Shown here: positions 25,495 through 34,053 of the stretch, piece by piece
Numbering within the stretch: the stretch's first letter is position 1
Layout: each line of letters opens with the position of its first letter
Assembly: GCA_031549105.1 (NCBI GenBank)
Contig: JAVBQK010000069.1
Span: 1 to 64,000 of the forward strand
Direction: 5' to 3'
DNA: 64,000 bases
Source of the DNA: Avichristensenella sp031549105
Lineage (GTDB): Bacteria; Bacillota; Clostridia; Christensenellales; Aristaeellaceae
Position numbers and translations under genes: made by a program
Notes under the pieces: model-generated
Database searches by the model: none
Told to the model about the DNA's origin: nothing
What the model saw: only the letters and a program-made list of their open reading frames with translations

Positions 25495-26280
25495 TTAGCG
25501 GGGTTTCAGGCGCTTCTTTTTCTCGTCGCTGCTGCCGCGGTGGTTGACGACCAGCAGCAACGTGAGAACAATCGCAAACATCAGCGCGGAGAGCGCGTTG
25601 ATCGTCGGCGGTACTTTGCGCCGCGTCATCGAGTAGATCAGCATCGACAGGTTCGCGGTGCGCACCGAGGTAAAATAACTGATGACGAAATCATCCAGCG
25701 ACATGGTGAAGGCCAGCAGTGCGCCGGTCACCACGCCTGGCATGATCTCCGGCAGAATCACCTTGAACAGCGCCGTCTGCGGCCTTGCGCCCAGGTCCAG
25801 CGCGGCCTCGTAGAGGTTGGGGTTCATGCGTTTGAGACGCGGCAACACGGAGAAGATCACATACGGCGTATCAAACGTGATGTGCGCCAGCAGCATCGTG
25901 CCGTAGCCGCGCGGAAATTTCATGAAGATGAACAGGATCATCAGCGAGATGCCGGTGACGATATCGGGCGTGAGCATCGGCAGGTTCGTGATGTTCATGA
26001 ACAGGTCGCGCATACCGGTCTTCATAGAATGGATGCCAATCGCCCCGATAGTGCCCAGCACCACCGATGCAGCCGTCGCCAGCGCGGCGACCGAGAGCGT
26101 CACGTACAGCGCGTCGAGGATTCCCTTGTCGTGGAACAAGGCCTGGTACCACTTCAGCGAAAACCCGCCCCAAACGGCGCGCGTCTCGCTGGCGTTGAAC
26201 GAGTATACCACCAGCACGAAGATCGGCGCGTAGAGGAACAGCAGCACCAGCCCCAGATATACCCTGCGGAATGTCTTCAC
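25495..26280 (-). CDS. potC: Spermidine/putrescine ABC transporter permease PotC
   Basis: Inner-membrane permease of 261 aa with six hydrophobic segments. The N-terminal LVLLFLYAPIFVLVVYSFNASE and the EAA-loop YEAALDLGARPQTALFKVILPEIMPG are typical of PotC. The following LAFTMSLDDFVISYFT is a conserved PotC/PotI signature. The start overlaps the end of potB by four bases (ATGA), implying translational coupling. It forms the heterodimer channel with PotB. Confidence 0.93.
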   Translation of the reverse strand: MKTFRRVYLGLVLLFLYAPIFVLVVYSFNASETRAVWGGFSLKWYQALFHDKGILDALYVTLSVAALATAASVVLGTIGAIGIHSMKTGMRDLFMNITNLPMLTPDIVTGISLMILFIFMKFPRGYGTMLLAHITFDTPYVIFSVLPRLKRMNPNLYEAALDLGARPQTALFKVILPEIMPGVVTGALLAFTMSLDDFVISYFTSVRTANLSMLIYSMTRRKVPPTINALSALMFAIVLTLLLVVNHRGSSDEKKKRLKPR

Positions 26281-27101
26281 CAGAGCCCGCCCCCTTCCGC
26301 CGCCTGGTTGCTCGGGTCCACCCGATTGAGAATGCCCAGGCTCACCAGGATCAGCGCCATCATGATCAGCGACAGGGCGGAGCCGAAGTTCCAGTCGCCG
26401 GTCGTGAGGAACTGGTTCTCAATGAGGTCGCCGAACATCATGAACGTGCCACCGCCCAGCAGGCGCGGGATGACGAATGTCGTCACCGCCGGCATGAACA
26501 CCATCGTGATGCCGCTGACGACACCGGGGATGCTCAGCGGCAGCGTCACCTTCAGGAACGACAGCCAGCCGTTGGCGCCCAGGTCCTGCGCGGCCTCCAG
26601 CAGGCGCGCATCGCTCTTGCTGAGCACGGAATAGATGGGGAAGATCATGAACGGCAGGAAGTTGTAAACCATGCCCATCAGCACCGCGTTCTCGGTGTAC
26701 ATCAGCTTCACGCGACCAATGCCGATCCATTCCAGGAACCGGTTGATCAGGCCCGTGTCCTCCAGCAGCGTCATCCACGCGTAGGTGCGCAGCAGGAAGT
26801 TCATCCACATGGGGATGACGAATAGCACCACGATGATGCTGGAGCGCTTCATGTCCTTCGATGCCAGGAACAGCGCCGCCGGGTAGCCGATCAGCAGGCA
26901 CAGCACAGTGCACAGAAACGCCAGCCACAGCGAAAACGTCAGGATGCCCACGAACTCCGGCTCCAGAAACAGGCGGAAATTCTCCAGCGTGAAGCCGCCG
27001 TCCCAGGCGGTGAAGGCATAGTAGGCGATCAGGAAAATGGGTACGATGGTAAACAGCAGCATCCACACGCCGTACGGCGCGGCAAATGACGACCGCTTCA
27101 C
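26277..27101 (-). CDS. potB: Spermidine/putrescine ABC transporter permease PotB
   Basis: Membrane permease of 274 aa with six transmembrane segments. The sequence IPMWMNFLLRTYAWMTLLEDTGLIN is a strong PotB signature, and the EAA loop reads LLEAAQDLGANGWLSFLKVTLPLSIPG. The start overlaps the potA end by four bases. It pairs with PotC; energy comes from PotA. Confidence 0.93.
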   Translation of the reverse strand: MKRSSFAAPYGVWMLLFTIVPIFLIAYYAFTAWDGGFTLENFRLFLEPEFVGILTFSLWLAFLCTVLCLLIGYPAALFLASKDMKRSSIIVVLFVIPMWMNFLLRTYAWMTLLEDTGLINRFLEWIGIGRVKLMYTENAVLMGMVYNFLPFMIFPIYSVLSKSDARLLEAAQDLGANGWLSFLKVTLPLSIPGVVSGITMVFMPAVTTFVIPRLLGGGTFMMFGDLIENQFLTTGDWNFGSALSLIMMALILVSLGILNRVDPSNQAAEGGGLW

Positions 27102-28177
27102 GCCTCCTCGCTCCCTTCATCCGGCTTGGCTACCGGCTCCGATTTCTTCATAATATGGATGCCGTCGGGCAGGATGGACAGGCCCACCTGCGCGCCCTCG
27201 GGCTGCATCATCGTGGAGTGTACCTTGAAGGTGAACGCGCCGGTATCGACCATCATCTCGTAGTGGACGCCCTTGAACAGCACCGACCGCACGATGCCGC
27301 GCAGCATGCCAGCTTCCTCATAGACGACGATATCCTCGGGCCTGACGACCACATCCACCGGGACGTTGGTGCCAAAGCCACTGTCCTCGCACATGAAGTC
27401 AAAGTCCGCAAAGCGCACGCGCTTGTCAAAGAGCATCGTGCCGGGGAGAATATTGCTCTCGCCGATGAAGTCCGCGACGAACGCGTTCTTGGGCTCGTCG
27501 TAGATTTTCTTGGGCGAGCCGATCTGCTGGATCCGGCCATCGCGCATGACGACAACGCTGTCGCTCATCGTCAGCGCCTCTTCCTGGTCGTGCGTCACGT
27601 AGACGAACGTGATGCCCAGGCGCTGCTGCATCTTCTTGAGCTCCAGCTGCATATCCTTGCGCAGGCGCTGGTCCAGCGCGCCCAGCGGTTCATCCAGCAG
27701 CAGCACTTCGGGCTCGTTCACCAGCGCGCGTGCGATGGCCACGCGCTGCTGCTGCCCGCCCGACAGCGCCTCGATGTTGCGCTTTTCGTACCCGGCAAGG
27801 CCCACCAAGTCCAGCATCGCGCCCACGCGACGCTTGATGTCGTTCTTGCTCACCTTGGCGATGCGCAGGCCGAACGCGATGTTGTCAAACACGTTCAGGT
27901 GCGGGAACAGCGCATACTTCTGGAACACGGTGTTCACGCTGCGGCGGTAGGGCGGCACATCGGTAATGTCCGCGCCGTTGAAGAGGATGCGACCGCTGGT
28001 GGGCATTTCAAACCCGCCGATCAGCCGGAGCGTCGTCGTCTTGCCGCAGCCGGAAGGGCCTAGCAGTGTGACGAACTCCCGCTTGCGGATGTATAGGTTC
28101 ATGCACTTGAGCGCCTCAAAGCCGTTGAACTCCTTGGTGCAGTTTTCCAGCTCGATCAGGTGGATATCTTCGACCAT
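27098..28177 (-). CDS. potA: Spermidine/putrescine ABC transporter ATP-binding protein
   Basis: ATPase subunit of 359 aa. Walker A GPSGCGKTT, signature LSGGQQQRVAIARAL and Walker B VLLLDEPLGALD are intact. The H-loop lies in FVYVTHDQEEALTMSD. The C-terminal TOBE domain (about residues 280-345) is the regulatory region typical of PotA. It begins 30 bases after the XRE-cupin regulator stop and overlaps potB at its end, so the five genes form one transcript. Confidence 0.95.
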   Translation of the reverse strand: MVEDIHLIELENCTKEFNGFEALKCMNLYIRKREFVTLLGPSGCGKTTTLRLIGGFEMPTSGRILFNGADITDVPPYRRSVNTVFQKYALFPHLNVFDNIAFGLRIAKVSKNDIKRRVGAMLDLVGLAGYEKRNIEALSGGQQQRVAIARALVNEPEVLLLDEPLGALDQRLRKDMQLELKKMQQRLGITFVYVTHDQEEALTMSDSVVVMRDGRIQQIGSPKKIYDEPKNAFVADFIGESNILPGTMLFDKRVRFADFDFMCEDSGFGTNVPVDVVVRPEDIVVYEEAGMLRGIVRSVLFKGVHYEMMVDTGAFTFKVHSTMMQPEGAQVGLSILPDGIHIMKKSEPVAKPDEGSEEA

Positions 28178-28207
28178 AACGCAGCACTCCTCGCATGTAA
28201 GAATCGA

Positions 28208-28744
28208 CTAAAAGCTGGGCGGGGTGGCGATCCAGAGTATTTTGGCGGCGGAGCGCCCGGCGTTTTCCAGCCAGTGCATCGCCGAGGGATGGAAGCAGAA
28301 CGATTCGCCGGTCTTCACGCGCTGCTTGCCCGCGCCGGTGTGCAGAAAGATGCTGCCGGTCAGCACGTAGCCAAACTCCTCGCCCTCGTGGGGGTCATCC
28401 GGCTGGGTGGCCTGCCCGGTGCCAAGCGTCACCAGGATCGGCTCCATGGTGTTGCGCTGTGCGTTTGGCACGAGCCAGGTGATTTTGCCGTGTTCCTCGT
28501 CCTCTTTTTCGAACATGTCGGCCTGGGTGAAGACGATCTTGCGGTGCTCGTCGTCGGTAAAGAAAGCGCGCGGGCTGGTGCCCAGGCACTCCAGAATGTC
28601 AATCAGGGTGGCGATGGACGGCGACGCCACATCGTTTTCCAGCTGCGAGATGAACCCCTTGGAAAGCTCGCACCGGTCGGCCAGCTCCTCCTGGGTGAGG
28701 CCCAGCTGCACGCGCAGCCGCTTGATCTTCGCACCGATCTCCAT
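28208..28744 (-). CDS. XRE-family regulator with cupin domain (PuuR-like)
   Basis: DNA-binding protein of 178 aa. The N-terminal helix-turn-helix (IKRLRVQLGLTQEELADRCELSKGFISQLE) occupies residues about 6-60, and a C-terminal cupin_2 domain lies at about 105-176 (HEGEEFGYVLTGSIFLHTG...). This architecture is that of PuuR-like regulators, in which the cupin senses a small ligand; polyamine is likely from the downstream pot genes. AAAGGAGG lies seven bases before the ATG. Three palindromes with A/T-rich arms between it and its promoter are candidate auto-operators. It ends with TAG. Confidence 0.88.
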   Translation of the reverse strand: MEIGAKIKRLRVQLGLTQEELADRCELSKGFISQLENDVASPSIATLIDILECLGTSPRAFFTDDEHRKIVFTQADMFEKEDEEHGKITWLVPNAQRNTMEPILVTLGTGQATQPDDPHEGEEFGYVLTGSIFLHTGAGKQRVKTGESFCFHPSAMHWLENAGRSAAKILWIATPPSF

Positions 28745-28768
28745 GAGGCAGCCTCCTTTCCAGCGGTA

Positions 28769-28813
28769 CTAAACTTTATGTTTAGCGGTTCTGAAAGTTT
28801 AGGAATGCTAAAC
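28769..28813. promoter_or_regulatory. Two palindromic operator candidates before the XRE-pot operon
   Basis: CTAAAC-N5-GTTTAG lies at 28769-28785 and GTTTAG-N5-CTAAAC at 28797-28813, with centres 28 bases apart. A third, shorter site AAAC-N5-GTTT at 28832-28844 overlaps the promoter spacer. All lie between the predicted -35 box and the regulator start codon, the place expected for autorepression. The binding of the XRE-cupin protein is inferred. Confidence 0.65.
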
Positions 28814-28828
28814 AAAAGGTCGACCCAT

Positions 28829-28857
28829 AGTAAACCACAAGTTTCGCGCGATGTCAA
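28829..28857 (-). promoter_or_regulatory. Promoter for the XRE-potABCD operon
   Basis: On the minus strand TTGACA (28857-28852) and TTTACT (28834-28829) are 17 bases apart. The operator-like half-sites AAAC/GTTT at 28832-28844 overlap this promoter. Confidence 0.65.
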
Positions 28858-28932
28858 TATATTTTCGCGGAAAAGAAACAGAAATGGCAATATTCTTTTT
28901 AGGGTACACAAAAAATCACATTGACAAAGTAG

Positions 28933-28961
28933 TTGCAATTTTTTTCGCGAGCTGTTATTAT
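28933..28961 (+). promoter_or_regulatory. Promoter for the GGDEF-hybrid kinase pair
   Basis: TTGCAA at 28933-28938 and TATTAT at 28956-28961 with a 17-base spacer, 35 bases before the GGDEF gene start. It is divergent from the pot promoter about 75 bases away. Confidence 0.6.
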
Positions 28962-28996
28962 ATTAGATGGCCTCGTATGGAAGGGTACGGTGCCTC

Positions 28997-30250
28997 ATGG
29001 AAAAACAAACCGCAGCGCTACTGGCCTATGTGCAGGCCATGGTGCAAAACAGCAAAACAGACCCTGCCGCGCTGGACGCCGTGGATGGTGAGCTGCGCCC
29101 GCTAGCCGATGCGCTTCGCTCCCTTTCGCGGGATATTGGCGAAATGCAGGGGTATGCCGCGGCGCTGGCTGCCGGCGATCTCGCGTTTGTGCCGCGCGCG
29201 CAAAACGCGCTGCTGATGCCGATGAAGACGCTGCACGCCAGCATCAACCACCTGGCCTGGCAGGCCCGGGAGGTTTCCAAGGGCAACTTTGACCAGTCCG
29301 GATTCTTTCTGCCGGAGCTTTCCGATGCCTTCGAGGCGGTAATCGAAGAGCTGAAGCGCCGTGACGAGGCGCTTCACCGGGAGATCGTCGCCTCAGGCGA
29401 AAAAGAACGCGCCGCGCGCGAGGGCACCCGGCTGTTCATGAACATGATCCAGTCGATTAGCCTTGGCATCACGATTGTGGATACGCAGACGCACCGCATT
29501 CTCTTCAGCAACGAAAAAGCGAACGAGCTGCTGTACGCGGTATCCGCCGAATGCTACGACTGCCCGGATGACGGGTCGTTTTCCAAGACCATCGCCGAAT
29601 ACCAGGGCGAGGAGGCATCCCGCGCATGGGAGCTTACCTGCGCGCGCGCCTCGCGCTACTACCATATCAACTCGCACCGCATCTTCTGGGAAGGCCGTCC
29701 CGCCTACGCGCACGTAATCGAGGATGTATCGCAGCAGCTTCTGCATACCTCGGCGCTGGCCAAGCAGGCGTACCGCGACGAGCTGACACACCTGTACAAC
29801 CGCCGCTACTGCCTGGAGCAACTCGCTGACCTGCTGGCCGGTGACGGCTTCTTCTCGATTTGCTACTTTGATGTGGATAATCTCAAATACGTCAACGACG
29901 TGTTTGGCCACGTTGAAGGGGATGAGTACCTAAAGCTGATTTCGGAAACCGTAAAACGCTCTATCCGTTCCGAAGATATCTTCGGCAGGGTGGGCGGAGA
30001 TGAGTTCATTGTGCTGTTCCGAAGCACCCCGGCGTTCATCGCCGAGAGCAAGTTTTCCGCCATCAGCCAGACAGTCCGCGACTATTCCCATGTCGTTAAG
30101 CCGTATGACGCGTCCATCAGCTACGGCGTGCTGGAAATAAAGGGCGGGGACGGCATGGATGTGGAGGAGCTGCTTCGCCTGGTGGACGAAAAGATGTATG
30201 AATACAAGCGGGCCAACAAGCCAAAGCCCGCCGGCCCTTCGGTACGATAA
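28997..30250 (+). CDS. Diguanylate cyclase (HAMP-like/PAS/GGDEF)
   Basis: Signalling protein of 417 aa predicted to make cyclic di-GMP. The N-terminal part (about residues 45-105) has a HAMP-like helical segment with KTLHASINHLAWQAREVSKGNFD, but no transmembrane helix, so the protein is cytoplasmic. A PAS-like domain follows (about 140-250, ITIVDTQTHRILFSNEKANEL). The GGDEF domain starts near residue 260 (DELTHLYNRRYCLEQL). The active site reads GGDEF without change, and RSED five residues before it is an intact inhibitory I-site. The start at 28997 is chosen over an upstream ATG because GGAAGGG lies about 11 bases before it. A hybrid kinase follows after 18 bases. Confidence 0.88.
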   Translation: MEKQTAALLAYVQAMVQNSKTDPAALDAVDGELRPLADALRSLSRDIGEMQGYAAALAAGDLAFVPRAQNALLMPMKTLHASINHLAWQAREVSKGNFDQSGFFLPELSDAFEAVIEELKRRDEALHREIVASGEKERAAREGTRLFMNMIQSISLGITIVDTQTHRILFSNEKANELLYAVSAECYDCPDDGSFSKTIAEYQGEEASRAWELTCARASRYYHINSHRIFWEGRPAYAHVIEDVSQQLLHTSALAKQAYRDELTHLYNRRYCLEQLADLLAGDGFFSICYFDVDNLKYVNDVFGHVEGDEYLKLISETVKRSIRSEDIFGRVGGDEFIVLFRSTPAFIAESKFSAISQTVRDYSHVVKPYDASISYGVLEIKGGDGMDVEELLRLVDEKMYEYKRANKPKPAGPSVR

Positions 30251-30268
30251 ATCCAAAGGAGATCAGCC

Positions 30269-32293
30269 ATGAACGCTCAGGATGTGAAGCGGCTGCTCGG
30301 CGCCGTGTCCGTCTTTTTTCCCCAGTTCTACCTGGTCAACCTGACCAAGGGCGTCTACCGCGAGCTATCCATGGAGGATGGCACGCCGGATGCCGCCGAG
30401 CGGGAACTGGACACCCTATACGAGCTAACGCTCACCTCCACCCACCCGGCCGACCGGGAAGCGTTTATGGCGAGTCTGTCCCAAAAGAGCCTGCTGGAAG
30501 CTCATGCGCGCGGGGATGCGCGCGTGCAGGCCGAGTTCCGCAGCGTAGGGCCTGACGGCGCGTACTACTGGGCGGTGGTGGATAGCATCTTCACCCAGGA
30601 CGAGGCCGACGGGGATGTGCGCAGCATCACGCTGGTACGCCCGGTTGACCGGCGGACGATGCGCGAGGAGACCGAGGCGCGGCTGCAGAAGCTGCTGGGG
30701 TTCTCCGCGCTGGGCGGGTATGAGTATGTCAGCGTGGTCAATGCGATCAGCGGCGCGTATGAGCTGTTCGCCGATGATGATAAGCACTCGCACAGGGTGC
30801 CATTGCGCGCCAACTATGATGACGCGCTTGCCCGCATCTGCGCAACGATGGTGCCCGAAGCCGACCGAAAGGCGTACTGGGACAACCTGCGGCTGACGCG
30901 CGTGCTCCGGCGGATGCAGGAACAGGAAGAGGGTTTCGCCTACCGCTACCGGCTGGAGGAGAACGAAGGCCCGCGCTGGTATGAGGTGCGCTATACCTAC
31001 TACAATCCCGAAAAAACAGAGCTGCTAATGACCGTGCGGGACATCCAGTCCGAGTGGGCCAAAGAGGATGCCGCGCGCCAGAGCGAAGCGCGCCTCAAGC
31101 GCGTGATGGCCGAATCGCTTGCCATCGCTAAGGATTCTTCCGGCGCCAAGAGCGCTTTCCTCGCGACGCTGTCCGATAACCTGTGCGAACCGCTCACGGC
31201 CATTTCAGGCCTGGCGGCACTGTGCGGCGCGCAGCCGGAGGATACCAAGGGAAACGCGGAGCGCCTGCGCGAGATAGACAGCGCGGCTACGCAGCTTGGG
31301 TCGCTGCTGTCTGGCTGCCTCGATGTGGCGCGTGCGCCCGACCGCGCGAGTGCGCTTTCGGTGGAACGCTTTGCGCTTATGTCCCTTGCAGAGGACGCGG
31401 CGCGCATCGAGGCGGATGCACGGGCGAAGGGGCTGATCGCTGAGGTGGACATCGCGCACCTGCCCGACCTTACGGTCTCCGGGAACCGCGCGGCAATCAG
31501 CCGGATGCTCGTGAGCCTCGGCGACAACGCGGTGCGCTACACGCCCAAAGGCGGCCATGTGCGCTTGAGCGCGGATGTCAAGTATCAAAACGGCGATATG
31601 CTGATTATCCATATAGAAATTGAGGACGATGGCCCAGGCATGGGCGAGGCGTTCCTGCACCGGGCGTTTGAGCCGTTTGCCCAGGAGTGGGCAGGCGATG
31701 TGGGCGCGGGGCTGGGCCTTGCGATCTGCAAGCGCTACGCCGATGCGATCGGCGCATTGGTCACGCTGCGCAGCAAACCGGGCGAGGGTACGCTCGCGGC
31801 GCTGGATATTCCCTTGCAGGCCGTCGATAAGGAGGCCACGCTGCTGCGCCCGGCCGAGGTATCGGCGCAGGCCCCGGCCGTGTCCCTGCTCGGCCGGCAC
31901 ATTCTGCTGGCGGAGGACAACGAACTGAACGCGGAGATCGTCGTCGCGCTACTGAGCCTCAATGGCATGGCGGTAGACCACGCGGTGAACGGCCGTGAGG
32001 CGGTGGACCAGTTCCTCGCGAGCACGCCCGGCGCGTACGACGCGATTCTGATGGATATACAGATGCCCGTGCTGGGCGGCATGGATGCTGCCGCCAAGAT
32101 ACGCAAAAGCGCCCGGCCCGACAGCGCGTCAATCCCGATCATCGCGATGAGCGCCAACGCGTTCCAGGAAGACCTGGTGCGCGCGCTGCAAAGCGGCATC
32201 AATGACTACATCACCAAGCCCATCGAACTGGATCGGTTGCTATCGGCGCTCAAGGCGCGCATTGGAGAGCGGGAGCAAGGCCGTCACGCGTAG
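30269..32293 (+). CDS. Hybrid sensor kinase-like protein with Asp at the phospho-His site
   Basis: Protein of 674 aa with two PAS-like domains (about residues 15-125 and 145-270), a HisKA-like dimerisation helix, a HATPase_c domain and a C-terminal receiver domain. In the H-box the segment reads KSAFLATLSDNLCEPLTAI where the family has S-H-E-x-R-T-P-L; residue 303 is Asp (GAT at 31175-31177). The ATPase retains the N box (GDNAVRYTPKGG), G1 (DDGPGMG) and G2 (GAGLGLAIC). The receiver retains AEDN, the phospho-acceptor ILMDIQMPV and the TKP Lys. Autophosphorylation on the usual His is therefore not possible. No membrane helices. AAAGGAG precedes the start. It is co-transcribed with the GGDEF gene. 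It ends with TAG. Confidence 0.85.
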   Translation: MNAQDVKRLLGAVSVFFPQFYLVNLTKGVYRELSMEDGTPDAAERELDTLYELTLTSTHPADREAFMASLSQKSLLEAHARGDARVQAEFRSVGPDGAYYWAVVDSIFTQDEADGDVRSITLVRPVDRRTMREETEARLQKLLGFSALGGYEYVSVVNAISGAYELFADDDKHSHRVPLRANYDDALARICATMVPEADRKAYWDNLRLTRVLRRMQEQEEGFAYRYRLEENEGPRWYEVRYTYYNPEKTELLMTVRDIQSEWAKEDAARQSEARLKRVMAESLAIAKDSSGAKSAFLATLSDNLCEPLTAISGLAALCGAQPEDTKGNAERLREIDSAATQLGSLLSGCLDVARAPDRASALSVERFALMSLAEDAARIEADARAKGLIAEVDIAHLPDLTVSGNRAAISRMLVSLGDNAVRYTPKGGHVRLSADVKYQNGDMLIIHIEIEDDGPGMGEAFLHRAFEPFAQEWAGDVGAGLGLAICKRYADAIGALVTLRSKPGEGTLAALDIPLQAVDKEATLLRPAEVSAQAPAVSLLGRHILLAEDNELNAEIVVALLSLNGMAVDHAVNGREAVDQFLASTPGAYDAILMDIQMPVLGGMDAAAKIRKSARPDSASIPIIAMSANAFQEDLVRALQSGINDYITKPIELDRLLSALKARIGEREQGRHA

Positions 32294-33345
32294 GCGCGGC
32301 AGGCCTCCACGTACGCCTCAATATTCTCAAAGGGTACTTCTGGCTCGAGCATGTGCGTCGGCGCGACGAACAGGCCGCCGGACTTGCCCGCAATGTCCAG
32401 GTTGCGGAATACCTCGCGGCGGATATCCTCCGGCGTGCCAAATGGCATCAGCGTCTGCGTGCCCAGCGTACCGTGGAACGACACCGCACCCTTGTACAGC
32501 GCGTGCACCTCGGCGAAGTCCATGCACTCGGGCTGCACGGGATTGAGCACGTCGATGCCCGCCTCGATCAGATGGCCAATCAGCGGCTTAACATACCCGC
32601 AGCTGTGGTAGAAGATCATTACATCGGGGTTGATCCTGCGCATCTCGGCGATGAGGCGCTTCAGGCGCGGCTTGATCCATTCGACATACAAATCCTCACT
32701 CATCAGAAGCGTGCGCTGCATACCGATATCGTCACCCAGGAACAGGATGTCCACGCCCGCCTCGACATACAGGCGGCCGAGCTTGATATGCAACTCAGTG
32801 ACGATGTCCAGCAGCTTTTCGGCCAAAGGGTCGTCCGACATCATGTCCATCATCAGGTTTTCCATGCCGCGCAGGTACCACGCGGTTTCCCAGATTGTCA
32901 CCTGCATATTGCCCACCGACGCGAGGCCCTGCGCCTTGAGTTCTTCCGCCTCCAGCCGCTGCGCGGCGTTGTTTGCGCCGTCATAGCTGGGAAAGGGGTA
33001 GGCCAGCAACTGGTCCATCTCCTCGATGTCACGGAGTGGGTTGCGCATGTAGGTCATGTGCACGGCAGCGGCGCTGCCGGGTTCGTGTGCCACGCCATAG
33101 GCGTCGATCTGCGCCCCGGGCTTGAGGTCCTGGTAGTACTTTCGGAACCGGTCGGTGTTCATGTCGGTGGGCGGGATTCCCGTCACCCGCCGCCAAGGCA
33201 TGCCGTAGTACGCCTCATAGTCCCGCCCGCCTGTGCGGTTCTCAAACGCCTTCTTAAGCGAAGGGCAGAGGAAGAAATCAACCGGAGCGCTGTCAAATCC
33301 CTTGCGCCGGAGCAGCGAGAGCAGGTTTTCCCTCGGGTTCATCAT
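32284..33345 (-). CDS. Uroporphyrinogen decarboxylase-like protein with H-x-C motif
   Basis: URO-D-fold protein of 353 aa, third of this group in the window. The segment MIFYHSCGYVKPLIGHLIEAGIDVLNPVQ retains the H-x-C pattern used for zinc in methylcobamide:CoM methyltransferases, unlike the two paralogues at 14.7-16.8 kb. The end GTPEDIRREVFRNLDIAGKSGGLFVAPTHMLEPEVPFENI is typical of the family. GGAGGG lies six bases before the ATG at 33345, which overlaps the HAD gene stop by four bases. Its 3' end overlaps the convergent hybrid kinase gene by ten bases. The substrate is unknown. Confidence 0.8.
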   Translation of the reverse strand: MMNPRENLLSLLRRKGFDSAPVDFFLCPSLKKAFENRTGGRDYEAYYGMPWRRVTGIPPTDMNTDRFRKYYQDLKPGAQIDAYGVAHEPGSAAAVHMTYMRNPLRDIEEMDQLLAYPFPSYDGANNAAQRLEAEELKAQGLASVGNMQVTIWETAWYLRGMENLMMDMMSDDPLAEKLLDIVTELHIKLGRLYVEAGVDILFLGDDIGMQRTLLMSEDLYVEWIKPRLKRLIAEMRRINPDVMIFYHSCGYVKPLIGHLIEAGIDVLNPVQPECMDFAEVHALYKGAVSFHGTLGTQTLMPFGTPEDIRREVFRNLDIAGKSGGLFVAPTHMLEPEVPFENIEAYVEACRAYA

Positions 33346-34025
33346 GGTTTTCCCTCCACATAGTCCACCATGCAGGTCAGGTCGCGGATGACCCATTCGC
33401 CTGTGTGTTCGTCTTTTCGGTCGATCAGGAAGGAAGTGAAACCTTGCTCCCGCGCGCCGTCGGCCTCGACATCGTAGTCGTCCACATAGAGGCTTTCGGC
33501 GGCGGTGACGCCCTGCGCGTTCAGCGCGGCGTTAAAGATGATGGGGCTGGGCTTCATCGCGCCAACCAGCGAACTGGCGGTGAAGGAAGTGAAGTATTTC
33601 GCCAGGCCTACCGCTTCGAGTGTCAGGCGCAGCGACGGCGATGTGTCGCTGATCACGCCCATCTTGTACCCGCACGACTGGAAGTATGCGAGCACACCCT
33701 CCACTTCCGGGTAGACCGCCTTGCTGCGCAGCCATGTCGCCTCGTGCATCTGCTGGGCGTAGCGGTCCAGCGGACCCTGGACACCGTACTCGGATAGCAG
33801 CACCCGATAGTAGCGCAGCCAGAAGCCGATCTCGTCCTCCACATCCCGGTACCAGGGCTTGCGCCCCCCGGCGGCGATCTCAAAGAGCGCCATCATCTTG
33901 TCGTAGGATATCTCATAGGGCGCGCCGCCCCAACGGGTGACCATCGCGTTTGTCTCCGCCTTGACGGCCGGGTCGCTGTAGGTCAGCGTCCCGTCCCGGT
34001 CAAAGAAAGCAGCCTTGTAGCGCAT
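33342..34025 (-). CDS. HAD-family hydrolase
   Basis: Haloacid-dehalogenase superfamily phosphatase of 227 aa, cytoplasmic. Motif I FDRDGTL, motif II GVISDTSPS, the motif III Lys in GAMKPSP and motif IV VDDYDVEADGAREQG are all present. A helical cap lies at about residues 20-110. The substrate is not defined. It is translationally coupled to the downstream URO-D-like gene by an ATGA overlap and lies 28 bases after tex, on the same strand. Confidence 0.82.
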   Translation of the reverse strand: MRYKAAFFDRDGTLTYSDPAVKAETNAMVTRWGGAPYEISYDKMMALFEIAAGGRKPWYRDVEDEIGFWLRYYRVLLSEYGVQGPLDRYAQQMHEATWLRSKAVYPEVEGVLAYFQSCGYKMGVISDTSPSLRLTLEAVGLAKYFTSFTASSLVGAMKPSPIIFNAALNAQGVTAAESLYVDDYDVEADGAREQGFTSFLIDRKDEHTGEWVIRDLTCMVDYVEGKP

Positions 34026-34053
34026 GGCCGTATCCTCCGTTTTCGTTTGCTGT

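Noticed and set aside
24274..28063. Several long plus-strand frames across the pot genes.
   Set aside because: All are antisense to potA-potD, which have clear family motifs and coupled starts.
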